Assembly (NCBI GenBank): GCA_014706295.1
Contig: JACSVZ010000016.1
Location: 5,747,168-5,811,167, forward strand
Direction: 5' to 3'
DNA: 64,000 nucleotides
DNA from: Lycocorax pyrrhopterus obiensis
Taxonomy: Eukaryota; Chordata; Aves; Passeriformes; Paradisaeidae
The notes under the pieces are model-generated. The model was not told where the DNA came from. It saw only the letters and a list, made by a program, of their open reading frames with translations, and made no database searches. This document shows, piece after piece, positions 36,988 through 50,394 of this stretch. How positions within the stretch are numbered: position 1 is the first letter of the stretch; every line of letters starts with the position of its first letter. The translations under genes were made by a program, and so were the position numbers.

Positions 36988-38530
36988 TATTGGGTTTGCA
37001 TGGCCAAGCTTTGGCAGGGCGGGGGCTACAGGGGTGGCTTCTGTGAGCAGCTGCTGGAAGCTTCCTCCATGTCCGGCAGAGTCAATCCCTGGCAGCTCCA
37101 AAGACGGACGTGCTGCTGTCCAAGGCCGGGTCAGTTAGAAATGGTGGTAACACCTCTGGGATAACAGATCTGAGAAAAAAGAAAAAAGTTATTGCACAGC
37201 TGCAATTGTGGCCAGAGAAGAGTGGGGTGAGAACCTGTGAGAGGAACAGCTCTGCCGACACCAAGGACAGTGGAGAAGGGGGGCAGGAGGTGCTCCAGGC
37301 ACCAGAGCTGAGATTCCTCTGCAGCCCGAGGTGCAGCCCATGGTGAGGCAGCTGTGCCCCTGCAGCCCATGGGGATCCATGGAGGACGCAGAGATCCACC
37401 CACAGCCCATGGGGATCCACGGGGATGCAGAGATCCACCCACAGCCCATGGAGATCCATAGTGATGCAGAGATCCACCCTCAGCCCCTGGGGATCCACGG
37501 GGGTGCAGAGATCCACCCACAGCCCATGGAGATCCATAGTGATGCAGAGATCCACCCTCAGCCCCTGGGAATCCACGGGGGTGCAGAGATCCACCCACAG
37601 CCCGTGGGGATCCACGGGGGATGCAGAGATCCACCCACAGCCCATGGGGATCCACGGAGGATGCAGAGATCCACCCACAGCTCGTGGGGATCCACGGGGA
37701 TGCAGAGATCCACCCTCAGCCCATGGAGGTTCATGGGGATGCAGAGATCCACCCACAGCCCGTGGGGATCCATGGGGATGCAGAGATCCACCCTCAGCCC
37801 ATGGGGATCCATGGGGATGCAGAAATCCACCCACAGCCCATGGAGGTTCATGGGGATGCAGAGATCCACCCACAGCCCGTGGGGGTCCATGGGGATGCAG
37901 AGATCCACCCAGAGCCCATGTAGGAGCCCGTGCTGGAGCAGGGGGATGCCTGGAGGAGGCTGTGACCCCGTGGGAGGCCAGTGGTGAGAGGGGCCCTGCT
38001 CCCAGGCTAGAGCAGCCTGTCCTTGGAGGACTGAGCCCGTGGAAGAGTGACCCACACTGCAGCAGTTTTGGGAGGACTGTTGCCCATGGGATGGACTCAC
38101 GTTGGAGAAGTTCATGGAGAGCTGTCTCCTGTGGGAGGGACCCCACGGTGCAGCAGGAGAACGGCTCCTCTCCCAGAGCAGTGGGAGAAGCCACGGGTGA
38201 TGAACTGACCATAACCCCCATTCCCTGCCTCCTTGCACCACTGGGGGCAAAAGGTAGAGCTGGGAAGGAGGGAGCAGTGGGGGGATGGTGTTTTCAAGGT
38301 CTTATTTTATTTCTCATTATCCTGCTCTGTTTTGTCAGCAATAAATTCAATTAATATCTCTAACCCGAGCCTGTTTTGCCCATGATGGTGACTGGTGAGT
38401 GATCTCTCTCCCAGTCCTCACCTCAACCCATGAAACCTTTGTTGTTTTTTCTCTCCCCTGTCCAGTTGCAGAGGGGAGTGAGGGAGAGGCTTTGGTGGGG
38501 GCCTGGTATGCAGCCAGCATCAACCCACTA
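36988..38530 (+). mobile_element. Solo LTR of the same family as 11093-12281 (copy B)
   Basis: It matches copy A from its left end ('gggtttgcatggcc', 'ggtggcttctgtgag', 'agctgctggaagcttcc') to its right end ('gcctggtatgcagccag'), with an AATAAA at 38340-38345. It is about 350 bases longer, because the internal minisatellite has about 14 units here against four. The terminal bases have mutated and no target duplication is visible, which suggests an older insertion or edge loss. There is no internal retroviral coding region. Confidence 0.85.
37370..37925. repeat. 39-bp minisatellite inside LTR copy B, about 14 units
   Basis: The core 'gatgcagagatccaccc' recurs roughly every 39 bases from about 37388 to 37895. 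Translated, it gives a 13-residue repeat of the type GIHGDAEIHPQPM. A 379-codon - strand frame and + strand frames of 218 and 309 codons all run through it. They are repeat read-through with no sign of a real gene. Confidence 0.93.
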
Positions 38531-41500
38531 CACACCTGCAGGGAACCCTGGCTCTTTCAGGCTGGGAGATGGCCCTCCCTCTGTGATCTGGGATGGTAAA
38601 GCCTTGCTGATTGAGGAATGCTGAAGATTTAGGGTGGAATTGGAGAAATATCCACCCATCTGGCCAGTTGCCACTGTTTACCTGGGTGCTCCAGAACAAT
38701 CCCAAGTGGAGGTTTAGGCTCAGTGAAATGATTTTCCTCTGGCCCAGGAAATTTCATGCCAGCATCACAGCCAAAGCCCCTGTTTGCAAGGAACAAAACA
38801 GGTCACGCTTGTGCATGTGTGTAAGGTGTTTCCTGGGGTCAGGCAGGAGTCCAAAAGCACAAGATTTCAAGGCAATCCTACCATTTAATTCCTACACAAT
38901 AACCTACCTTCACAAGTTTCTTGGGCACCTTGGTACAATCCCTGTACAACCACCCTGGTCTCAGCAATCACCCTTCCCTCCCAGCACAGGCGGAAATGGG
39001 ATTTATTCAGAGCAGCCTAATATAGCAGCACAATGGTTTTTTTAGCAGAGGCTGCTCACACGCCTTCATCCTACCCCAAATAGGGGACGCATTCAGTCTC
39101 TAAGGACAATCCTGATTTGTAGCACAAGAAATGAAGGCAATCCATCCTGGAGAGAGCTGGCTAGCCAGCACACATTCAGGGCCTCTATCTGACTCCTCCA
39201 AGGCCCCCGTGCCCATGACACTCCAGCACAACAGATCCCTACATGACATATGCCAAGAGTCATCCTGGAGGGCAGCCGTGCTGGTGTCCAGCCTCCTCCC
39301 CTGGCACACACCAACACACCCCCAGCTGGATGCAAAGTGATAAAAGTGCATTTTTAAAGCGCAGAGCATCCTGGCTGCCACAGACACGCACACACACACA
39401 TTACCTATGTCTGCAGGCAGGCTGGACCACTCTGAGCTTCAAATAATTGCCGGATCTTTTGGAGGCTGTGTCCACTGAAATTCAAAAGTTGTCATCTCAG
39501 GCTGATATTTCAGTAACCAAAACCTCTGTCCCTTAAGGCTTTTTTTTAAAATCTTAGCTTTTCTCTTTGTTTAAAAAAAAAACCAAACCAAAAATAGTTT
39601 GCTCTGATTATGTGATAGTTTCCGCCACTCTAGCTGTAGTTCATTCAAGAGCTTTTCATCTGTTTGAGGTTTTTCACTTTCCTGCAAATTGCTTTTTTGA
39701 GCCCATTTATGTTATGTGGCTTTTCTCTACAGGCTATTTATAGGAATACACCTGTGCTAAAGGGAAGAGAACTTTCCAGCATTTCAAATAAATGTCTAGC
39801 ACTCACACTTGAAGTGCAAAGCTAGAAGATTATCAATGTAAGTGGTATGATTATATGCAAATGAAGCACAGTTTTTATTTCCAAAGCCACTCTGTCAAAC
39901 TTGTGTATGAAGACACTGGGCTATGCCAGCCTATGAGAACTAAGCCAGCCATATTAACTCAGCTAGACTAACATTACACATCAGAAGGAATTAAGTATCT
40001 CACCACCATTAGGCTCAAACACCACAACCTCTCTGCACACAAAGGAGGATGAATCCCACTCTCAGAGAAACAAGCCAGTGTTTTTCTCCCTGGGGGAGCA
40101 AGCTGGGCTGGCAGCACATTGCAGCATCCCCACCTTCTGCAGCATCCAAGACCCTGAGACCAAGATAAATTGGTTCTATTTTAAATATTAATCATATGCT
40201 GATAGCAAGGGCGGATAGCCTATGTGCATAGGAGAAACAAGCTTCAACTGATTGAACTTACCCCCATCACTGTTCTCTTCAGATGCCAGATTCAAGGATG
40301 GCCAATTCTCTTCAAGGCAAAGACCACTTCTGCAGTGGAATAAAAAAGGAAGTTTGCTCAGTTGCCCTTTCCAAAGGAGGACAGACAAAGCCATGTCTCC
40401 ACAAAAGGACATTTTCTTCAGCAGCACAAAACAAAGTTCTCTCTCTCAAAGGTCTCAAAGGCTGGCTATCTTACTGAAATGAAAAGTGTTCAGCCAGGAC
40501 AGATTAGGAGAGATGAGAACAAAATGAAGCTCATAGGGTAACCCACATGTGCAGTGTAACAACTGTTAATAAGTCATCATGATATTGATGTGCACAAAAA
40601 TACATAGACACATATTTTTTCATATATACGCATGGGGGGAGAGAGCACCACACAAAGGAAAAGTTCCACTCTGATGCCTCTTGCCCAACACAGGCATGAA
40701 CTACCCAAAGATGGCAGTGTCGGGCAGCAGTGCCTCCGCCAGCACCGGCACCACTCAAAACTGTGACGCTGAAGTAGATGCGGGGATCCCTCCCAGCATT
40801 TTCTTGAACCATTTTTCCCTATTTCTCAGCCGCACTCACTGCATCTCCATGATAAGTCACTCAGTGGTTCAAATTGGGACTTTGGTGGGACCTATCTGGA
40901 CAGCAGCGATGTTGACAGCAGTTCTCACACCCTCACATCTCAGTGCCACGTTAGGGAACACAGGCTGGAGACACTGACAAGCACACCCTAGCAGTACACT
41001 TGGGCTGCGCTGGAGGAATGCCATTGTCTGCAGAAACCACAGGGAAAACCAAGCCAGGCAAACAGGAGAGCCGTGGGTGTGGTTAGTGCCATCGCCCAGG
41101 TGATGAGACAAAACCAGTGAGACAAAAACCAGTGTGAGGAACAATCCTCAGCTGGCAGCTCAAACAGCCTCGTCCCTGGGACAGAAACCATTTTGGCTAT
41201 GCTGCGAGGGGCCAGAACTGGTCCCGCTTCTCTGCAATCCTTTGAGACATGCTTTGAGAGGTGCCTTGTTGGTGCACTGCTCTTAAAACAACTAAATGTG
41301 CTTGGCAGCACATGAGCTAAAATTGGAAAGGCCCCGAGTGCAAAGATGACATGCATTAATGAAACAGGGCACATCTCAGGTCTGGAAAATGTTCCTTTTG
41401 AGCCAATCCGTGATCCTCATTTGACGCTTATCCATTGCAGTCATAGGCTTGAGTGAGTTGGGCTTTCTTTTCAGAAAAGCCAGTCCCTATACTGAGGAGG

Positions 41501-44500
41501 GGTGGATGAGGACAAGCTAAAGGAAAAGGAAAAAAAAGTAGTTTTCACACAAGTCAGCTCCTTTTCAGACCAAGGCATTCAACAGAAGTGAGTCTTTCAG
41601 AAAGTTGTAGCAGCAAGAGTGCATAAACCCTGCAGATGAGGCAGCTCCTACCCCTGGTGCCGGGCTGTCTGCGGGAAGTATAGGAATGACTGTGCAAGGC
41701 ACAAGTGTGCACTGCAGCTGCTGCTCCTTTCCTGCACTGGCATCCCTCTGTGCCAGCCTGCAGTGATGGCTGGCAACTTGTTCTGATGGTCCAGTCTACT
41801 GTGCTCAGGTAATACGTGGTGGAATGAAAATGCAAAGGAAATAATTTTCATTTTGTGTTTCATTACCTACGGTACTGCAAAGGCTGAGAAGAAAATGTTT
41901 TCTATGGGAAAAAAATCTAGATAACATCACTTATCAGAATTTATATGGTGAAGATGGGTGAGCATTACATGACTCTGATCTGATCACTGCCTGTGTCAGG
42001 AAAAAGAATAGTGTGCAATAACCACGCACTGGCACTGGAGTGGTGAGGCAGAGCAGATAAATAGCCTGTTTTACTGCTCCTGCAGAAGCCTGAGTGCTCA
42101 GGAGGCCTGCTAGGAGCCGTGTGGTCTTCTGCACAGGTGCTGGCTTTGTATCCACACCGCTCCTAACCATTAGTTCCTTCTACTGGCTGATTGTGAAATT
42201 AACTGGCGGTTTCATTTGAAGCCTTGGGTTTGTGCACACCTACCATTTCCCCTGGCAGTGCCATGGCTCAGTGAGCATGGTATCTTCACCAGCACCAGCC
42301 CAGCTCTGCTGAACAGCCACAGAGCCCCCTGACCTGCCAGCCGGCACAGATGGGTGTGCTGGTGAACCTCAGGGGGCAGACTGCGAAGCTCTTGGGTGCA
42401 GGAAGCTCTGTGTCTATTCTTACACAGTTTCACTAAAGCTGAACTTGCAGCTTGACTGGCTCCTTCCTACGAATACCCAAGAAAAATGTATAGCCTATTG
42501 CTAAGCCCACAACCAGAACTACTTTTGGCCACACACAAGCTATTCTGTCCCTGCCTAGAGGAGGAATGGACTGGCCATGAAGTACATGTCCTCACTGGCA
42601 CATGGCTGGCACTGGCCATGTCTGACTGGCCTTTTTGGCTGTGGAAGACCAAAATGAACTGTGGAAAATTAGAACATCAGCTGTAGACTGTGGGTATCTG
42701 AAGTCATTAAGGAGATGGCACCCTGCATGCTTGGTGTTCAGATGGTGAACTTCTGAGTCAGACACAGCTGAAGATATTCTGTACTTTAAAGTGTTACTCC
42801 CATGATTTTGCTCACTCAACTACGTAAGTGTGAGACTGGCTGCTCACCAGACTGCTCAGTTCCTTTCCTCTCGTCACGCAACCCTGACAAGCCTTTGTAA
42901 GGTTTCTCAATTGTAAAAATAAATCTGCCCTCATAGCTGGCCAGCTCCAAAAAACCTATACTATACTGTATTTGCTCCATCTGGGCTGCCTTTAAGTCTT
43001 TGCCTCACCTTGAAGAGGCTGAGTGCAGCTGTTCCCTATAAAACACGGCAGCTCCCATGTTTTCTGGTTTTAAGTTTTGCAGTCTCCTGAACTCAAAAAA
43101 CTGGCTCCATGAGAAAAAACACAACTCCTTTGCTATTCAAAGCTCCCAGCTGCACAGTTAAGATATCTCACTGTTTGTCAGGCTTTGACTGCTTGTGAAG
43201 ATGAGGAAGAGGGTACTGCACAACCCAAAGAGCACTAGTCTGAAGTGGAAGGTTTCCAGATAAACAAAACACTGTACTCCAACCCAAGTACAAACAACAA
43301 TTTTTAAGCCACCAATGAAAACTAAGCTTGTCCTTTTATTTACTTGTTCTTTAGACAGAAAGAGCATCACAGTACATCTTCAGGTAGGTGAGAGCATCAT
43401 GAGCTCTTGCATAGTTTTCCTTTCCAGGGTTTTTCTGCTGCTCAGCTGGAGTTAGATAAAGTCTCCAGGATCTCCTCTCTTAAAAGAAGGCAGCAAATCC
43501 CTTTTGGGGTAGCAAGCTGTGGTAGCCTGCCCAGAACAAGACTTGTTAGCTTAACTCACTATGGCCATGCAGTCTTTGAAACCTTGAAAAACACACCAAA
43601 ATATCAGAAACCATTCACAGCACAGCATAAAAGACACCTTAGACTCAGGTGTCTATAAGTTCATCAGCTTTCTAATTCCCCCCTGCACCCAGCACTCTTC
43701 ACAAGGACTGTTTGTTACTCACTTCCTAGTTCTCTGCTGAGCAATGTCTTTTCCTGACTCATTTTACTCTGGATGATTAAGTCTTGTTGTCTGAGATGAT
43801 GTTTTACAGCTGTCTGGGAGAACAAATCACACATTCATTCAGAATGGCCCAGAAACACATTGGACCCTTCCTCTGAATTTTGATTAATTTACATTTGAGC
43901 ATCCTAATTCTAGGTCTGAGGCCCAACTCATTCCATTCTGGCCATTGAGTACAAGCAAACACATAATTTAGACATTTGTGAAAGCTGGACCTCAAAGCTG
44001 CTATGATATATTTTCCACTTAAAAAGAGCAGAAGAATTCATGCTGGTGTAATGCAAATGAATGTGGTTTTGCACTGTATGAACATGTTCCCTCTGAAAGA
44101 GATTTTGATTCCTTGAAAACAGCAAATGCTGGTGCCTGACTTAGCAAGAGCAGCACTTATGGAACCAAGAGGATAAAAAGTAGAGAAAGTTCAGCAAACA
44201 TTAAAAAATCAACCAACCAGAAAACCCTACTCATCTTTGCCACAAACATCATGAAGTTTTTGGTCATACACTTCCCTTCAGTTGCATTATGGCTCCTCCA
44301 GCCACTATTTATTTGCTAACTGGAACACAGTCCTGGGAAACAGATAAAGTTGTTAAGATTCTTGTCTCTAGGTAGCACAAAAAAAGATACACTCAGAACA
44401 TTTTAGTGGTTAATTAAAAAAAAACCTGAAGGCCTTCTCCTTCCCATTGAAAACCTCAGAGCCATGCAGCCACCTGAATCCCCAAAATACAGCATTTATC

Positions 44501-46140
44501 AAGCAGCAGTGCTGGGTGATAAGGCTCTTGAGCACAAAGGATTCACTGAAATAATTCCTGCTGAGCATATTCATGTATAGCACCTGAGAAACTTCAAAAG
44601 CAATCACCAAGGACGGGGAGAAACAAGCTGTAATTTCTCAGCCAATAATGTATCTGCCAGCCTGAGACTGAGTCATTCACAACCTGCCCTCATTAAATAT
44701 GCTCTAGATGGAAGTTGTCCTCATTTAGGCCAAAAAGGCCAACCTGAAAAAGGATGATTTATGTGCACACCAACAAATTACATGCTCACCTACGAGCAAT
44801 GAACCCACATGTATCACAAAAAAATTGCCAGCTTAGCAAACATGCAGTTGATGTGTGCAGAAATGCTGATTTTTTGTCTAGGTCTGATGCATCAAGTGCT
44901 ACTAAGTGGGAAGTTCATAAAGCCACAAGGAATGAATCTAGTGCTGGGAGTGAAGGCAGCACAAAGCACTAAAATTCATTTTTAAGCTAAGTCTGGAGTA
45001 TGCCTGTGGTGAGAAGATTAAAGAAGCAAACCCATTTCAACCATTTCAGGTGCAACATGACACAGAATAACTTGTTCAAAAGTCACTCGGAATTGTAGGG
45101 CGTTTGTTTTCTGCTAATATGTAGTTGCACTCTTAGGTTTCTTTCTGTGACTCCAGATTTATTTCAGTCTGTTGCTGAGCTGGAGCTAGACCACAGTTCT
45201 GAGAAGACAGAAGTTGAAAAGCCCTTGAAACCTCCCAATTCCAGAATGTGTTTCCCAATTGGTATGAATCATACTGCCTTCATTTCCGCTCCCACACCAT
45301 TTTCTGAGGAGGTTTACCTAAACTTTGTTTGAGGTTCTGCTTTTTGGTTTTGTTTGTTTGTTTGTTTTTTTAAATCACACTCTTAGATGAGACAGGAAAA
45401 TTGCTGATTTTTTCTTCTCCTAGTCCTGTGGTACAAATGCTGATGCTACTTTTCCTACAGAAAGATGAAATTACCTCCAAAGCCAGGTTGCAGTTTGAAA
45501 ACTGTCACTTAGAGCTGGGTTTCTTCCTGTATTTTTCTGTGAAAAGGTTGCAGTGTGTCCACAAGTCAGGAGAGGGGCTGTCAGCACTAGCAAGCGAGTT
45601 TCACACTTCAGCCAGAGAGGTTCCAGAAAGCCTTGGAAGCTCATTTCAAGAAAAGCGTATTTTGGTTACTGGGTAATTTACATGTGAGGCACTAGTTTGC
45701 TGCTCAATACACCTCAGTCCTCTCACAGATAAACATTTGTTTGCCAGCTTGAAGGTGTGAATCGTACGCCCGAACTGGCTAAAACTGGCTCATACCCCTT
45801 AAATAGTTTAACAGCTGCGTGTATGTGAGTAGCTGTATCTCTCAGAAGCCTCTGAGCACTTACTACTGATCTCCAGTATGCAAATGGAGCAGAAACTGGG
45901 GGAAGAAATCCTATTTTTATTGCAATCTTTCCTACAACTTTCCACCTTCCAGCTCCTCCCCACCGCAAGGAATAATTGCAAATTTGGAGGTAGCCACCAC
46001 AAGCTCACAGAAGTTCTCATCTACATCACAGCAGGTAAAGGCCACGCCAAACCCCCTGACTTCAGAGACGAATTGCTCCCCACCCTATCTTGACTACTGA
46101 CTGAAAACAGTGGAGGATTCAAATCTTTACACTTTTTCCA
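38531..46140. other. Long non-coding stretch upstream of GPR55
   Basis: No gene, RNA gene or clear repeat recognised. The stretch becomes AT-rich towards GPR55. Confidence 0.5.
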
Positions 46141-46152
46141 CCTTCACTTGCC

Positions 46153-46159
46153 TATATAA
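46153..46159 (+). promoter_or_regulatory. GPR55: TATA box of GPR55
   Basis: TATATAA stands in a 'gcctatataagtaag' context, 163 bases before the start codon. Transcription would begin near 46183-46190, at a purine-rich leader. Confidence 0.6.
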
Positions 46160-46186
46160 GTAAGCACACAGTGTATCTTGAGACAG

Positions 46187-46226
46187 GGAAAAAAAAAAGA
46201 GAAAAAAAAAGAGAAGAAAAGAAGGA
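46187..46226. repeat. A-rich/GA-rich tract in the predicted GPR55 leader
   Basis: A run of adenines broken by guanines, lying at the predicted transcription start and 5' UTR. Confidence 0.8.
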
Positions 46227-46273
46227 TGTGGTTGGTTATGCCGCTTAGAATACTTGTAAGGCATAGTCTGTAA
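46226..46273 (+). other. Upstream open reading frame in the GPR55 leader (15 codons)
   Basis: An ATG at 46226, and a second in the same frame at 46238, run to a TAA at 46271-46273, 42 bases before the main ATG. If the TATA box at 46153 sets the start site, this frame is in the mRNA and could lower translation of the receptor. Confidence 0.45.
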
Positions 46274-46315
46274 GAAAGCACTCTCAAGCTCTGTAGAACA
46301 ACCTGGACTGAAGCA

Positions 46316-46344
46316 ATGCTCCTGATCTGCTTGCTGGGGCTCAG
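46316..46344 (+). CDS. GPR55: GPR55 coding exon 1 (start codon exon)
   Basis: The ATG at 46316 (G at -3) opens nine codons, MLLICLLGL, plus two bases (AG) before a strong donor, 'ctcag|gtaaag', at 46345. The main receptor exon has no in-frame ATG before TM2, so an upstream exon must supply the start. Joining AG to the first base of the exon at 50395 makes an arginine codon and runs straight into the receptor frame. The combined length, 29 + 1000 bases, is exactly 343 codons including the stop. A TATA box lies upstream at a suitable distance. The short hydrophobic N-terminus is unlike human GPR55, so another first exon remains possible. Confidence 0.65.
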
Positions 46345-49300
46345 GTAAAGTAATTCCTATTTTAGTTATTGACTTTCATTTTTCCAACAATTTAATAGCA
46401 ACATTGATTGTAGACACTATTTTTAAGCTGGTTAGATGATTATTACTTATAAAGTTCAAACAATAAGATCAAATGTGTAGTGTTGCTTAGCTTAGGGCAG
46501 AAAGAAAGAGTTCTGCTTTAGTGATAAATATAAATCAATTCTGTTGTAGTCAAAATACTTAGAAAAAATGGTAAGAAATTATCCAGCTACAGATGAAATA
46601 TATGGCAGGTGTGGGACCTGCTGCTCATCGTTGCACTAAGCAATCTTACTCTTCTCAAGTACATCCACGAGAGAGTAACTTATATCTAACATGAATAATG
46701 TTCTAGGAAATAGATATAATCAAAAGATGTTTTTGCTAATGAAGCTTTCATGGATAAGAATACCCTTAATGTAACATCCCTAATCTGTGCTCTCATACAG
46801 ATTTGTGTGAATCCCAACTAGACCCAGATGAACTCGAATCCAAGCTGCAAAGAGGAAACCATTCATGAATTCTGCTGTACTGCAAAAAACCTAGTGGAGC
46901 TATTACTGTAAAACCTTGCTGTTCATTTCCTAGGTCAGAACACCTTTGCTGCTCACTAAACCACAAGGTCCTGCTGTGGGTAAACCAAATTAATGTTTAA
47001 TGAGTTCATAGGAAGTGGAAAATCCTCAGCAGGAGAAACTGGCGACAGATGGAGCAGCGATGACACAGAGGCTGGACCAGCTAAGATACACTCTCTTGAG
47101 TACTGTTAATTACAGGTTCTTCTATTATCTTTTGGTTTCTAGGAGTTGTCTGAAACAATCCTAAAGCCACAGGAGATTCCTTCAAAAAACTTGTTGAGGA
47201 CAGAGAAATTTTCCTCAGAAGACTGGAAAAGAGCAAACGTGGTACCTCTCTTAAGAAGGTGGAAAGGAAGGAGTTGGGAAAACTAGATCCCTAATCCTGG
47301 CTGTAGTATTTGAAAGAAATATTGGAATCACCCACCAAAGAATCTGTTTGCAAGCATGCAGAACTCAACTCAGCGGTAGGTAAAAATCTGCACAGATTAA
47401 TCTGAGAATGACTGAAACAGAAGTAATTTGACTTCCTCTGTGACACTCAGCAATGGGAGATGGGGTGTGGGAGGACGAAACAGGTTTCATGCACCACCTC
47501 TAAAGAAATTCTCATACGCAAAGGAAACATGATCGGTATGAAACTTCTATATGATTAGTGAGTACCCCCCGAGATACTAATCAGTGTCTGCTATATAGGA
47601 AAAATGTCTCTGGTACAGTTCAGTGTCTTTCAGGATGAGTATTATCAGTATTTTTACTAATAATTTGGACAATGCAGTAAAGATGATGCTTATGAAATGA
47701 CTACAAGGTTATTTGTCAATGAAAATGATTCTTCAGGTAACTCTGAGCAAACATTACTTAGTCTGAACAGTTGCAAACAATTCCCGTGGATTACTCAAGA
47801 TGTAAATTTTAAATTTGAGAGACTAAAATGATAAAAACCATCATGTTTTTGACAATCAAACAATTATCAATTTAAAGGTTGTCTTTTCTTGAACTTTTTA
47901 ATTTTCTGGAGTAATGCTACATGTAATTTGGTACCAATGAATTCCAAAGAAAACGCATTCAGTGGGCTGGAGATATGATATAAGTAGCACCAAACCTCAG
48001 GCTTTTAAGAGCCATCATGCGCAATCTTCTGCTACATTTACAAAGTACACGAAGTGCTGGATTAACAAGTGTTGTTACTACCCCAGAATGTTTCATGTTG
48101 CCTGATTTTTTCCCCAGGTAGACGGGTGCCCATGCTCACACCAAAGCTCGTGTTGCCATGTCCCCTTCCCTGTCCTGCCCTCCGGTGACAGCAGCATCTG
48201 CCTGCAATGATCCCTTGTACACACGGCACCAACTCAGTTCCCTATTCTGTGTGATTTTCTCACATACCACAAACACGTGATTTTCTAAGTAGCTGCCACA
48301 TATTGCCGGCTCAAATGGATTGATTTAACCTCATCTTGATGACCAAACCAAGGTTTTCTCTTTGTTCTCATCTCTGACAGATAAATCCACTGATAACATC
48401 CAGCTTTCCTTTTGCTATTTCCTAAGTTCACAACGCTGTGACAGCCCAGCTCACATGGCTCTGGCCAGTTCTCTGCAGCTAGCAGTGGTACCCAGCCCCT
48501 GACTGACAGCACCTCTCCAGAGGTCACCCTCACTCCTACAGTGGGGTCACTGGGGGAAACACAGCCAAGGACAGTCTCGGTGAATTTGTGCATCCCCTTA
48601 GTAACCCCATCCGGTCTGTCTGGAGTCCTCATCAGCTTCCAGGCAACCATTTCCCCACCTACTGAACAGCCCTTGTTCTAAACCCTGCTTTTTTTCTAGT
48701 GCTATTCACTTGTTTCTAGTACACTTTGCTAAAATGCAAGTGCCTAAAATCCTCAGCCTTTCCCTTATATGAAAAAGTGGATACCTCATCAAAGATGAGT
48801 CTGGTAAGAGCTATCGAAGACTTATTTAGCAGTTTTCTTTAAAAATCTGTGTGAAGCTTAGACTTAACAGTTACAGAATTGCTTTAATCACATTTGACAC
48901 TCTTTCCTACAACAGATAGACTAGACTGAACCTTTTCCAGCCACACTAATAACATCCATACTTCATAACAATGACTGGGTTGGACCTTCAGCTTTATGTG
49001 CCTATTCTTTCTGTAGTCTGAGCTGGAAAATAACTGTTTCATTAATATGAGCATGTTAAGCTCTGAGTGCATTCTGTGTTCAGATACAGTTATTTCCATG
49101 ATTACTCACTGATTCCCACAAGTCATCCTACCTCTGACCTCCAGCACAATATCAGCATTCCTATGAAATTAGTGGCAGAAGAGTCAGCAAAATGCAAGGC
49201 TATCTCCTCAGTTAATTTTTAGCAGATCTATTTGTTTTCTGTTTCTCTAATTTTTAAAATATTTTATTTTAGCCACACATGCAAAAAACCAAACTTTCAC

Positions 49301-50394
49301 TAATTGGTTTTTGGTTTCTTTAGCAAAGTTTGGCTCCATTTGGCAGTGCTTAAGAGCTGTCACTTTTCATCCTCCAAAGCAAAGATTCTCCTCTTGATCA
49401 AACTCTTCTTAAAACATCTTCACTTACTCCTAAAATTTCTTTTGAGCTGCTTGGTTGGCTGAACTGAACTGAGAACTTTAACTACCAATTTCTTCTGCTT
49501 TATTAGGACTTTTTGTGATTTTGATTTAAAGAGGTTATAAAAAAGCACTTTTAAGGCATAGTCTGTTAAAGCATATGTATATTTTTAAGAACAGTGGTAA
49601 CACTTATTCAAGACAAATTAATTTTTTTTTACAAATTGCATTATGAAGATGTCATGGCTTCCATTTGCTAATCTTTGCTGGATTATCTAAGACAATCACT
49701 TAAAATTTAAAGTGCAAACCCCAAATTTAGAGAATGCTGAAAGTTAAACACAAGTGAAAAAACACGCTTACTCATTTTGCACCTAGATGAAATATCAGTC
49801 TTCTTAAGCTGACCTTTTAAAATACTGCATTGGATATAAGCACTGTATGAAAGTAAAATATCATATAAATGTGGGTGCAGTAAAAGCGCATCAGAAAAAG
49901 CTACTGCTGCATGGGGATTCAGATATAAGAGTAAAATCCCAGCTATCAGATCAACATGCCTTCATATGGAATAATAATTTCATTAATTTCTGTGTAGCAA
50001 CAAAACTAAGCATAAGTCTTAGGGAAATTTCAACAAGTGTACAAATTATTAGACATAGCCAGTAGTCTTTAGAGTTTTTGAAAATACGTGTTTGAAGGAG
50101 TCAGTCTCTTCAATATCTGAATGGGATTATTTTATATGGGATGGTAATCAGTGGATGCTGACTACTTTCCCCTGAGAATCAGACTCCCTTGTAACATATC
50201 AAACCACTCAAACTGGGAATAGAAAGCTCTGTGCTTGAAAGGTTTCACTTTCCATAATAGACGAAGGCTGACCAAGTGTCCAGCTCAAAACCAAAGAATT
50301 CTAGAACTGTGTTTGAAAGTATCTTGGTTTGGCTTTATCACAGCATTAACTGTGAGTCTTATACATTTCCAACCTGCTCTCTTTGTCATTTCAG
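46345..50394 (+). other. GPR55: Predicted GPR55 intron (4,050 bp)
   Basis: It starts GTAAAG and ends 'ctctctttgtcatttcag'. It is AT-rich and contains a decayed CR1 at about 47.2-47.76 kb. No nested gene is seen. Confidence 0.6.
47200..47760 (+). mobile_element. Decayed CR1 LINE, reverse transcriptase part
   Basis: 'agactggaaaagagcaaacg' followed by 'tggtacctctctt' translates to EDWKRANVVPLL, the CR1 reverse transcriptase motif. About 400 bases later, 'tttttactaataatttggac' matches the FINDLD-type segment of the same enzyme. Stops and frameshifts are frequent. It lies in the GPR55 intron. Confidence 0.7.

Noticed and set aside
37082..38354. Open frames of up to 379 codons (- strand) and 309 codons (+ strand) as a repetitive protein gene
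   Set aside because: They run through a 39-bp minisatellite inside an LTR, exist on both strands and in several frames, and start or end in LTR sequence. The repeat explains them.
50276..50394. Extended N-terminus of GPR55 from a GTG
   Set aside because: The stretch is intron end with a pyrimidine-rich acceptor, shows no receptor similarity and has no ATG.
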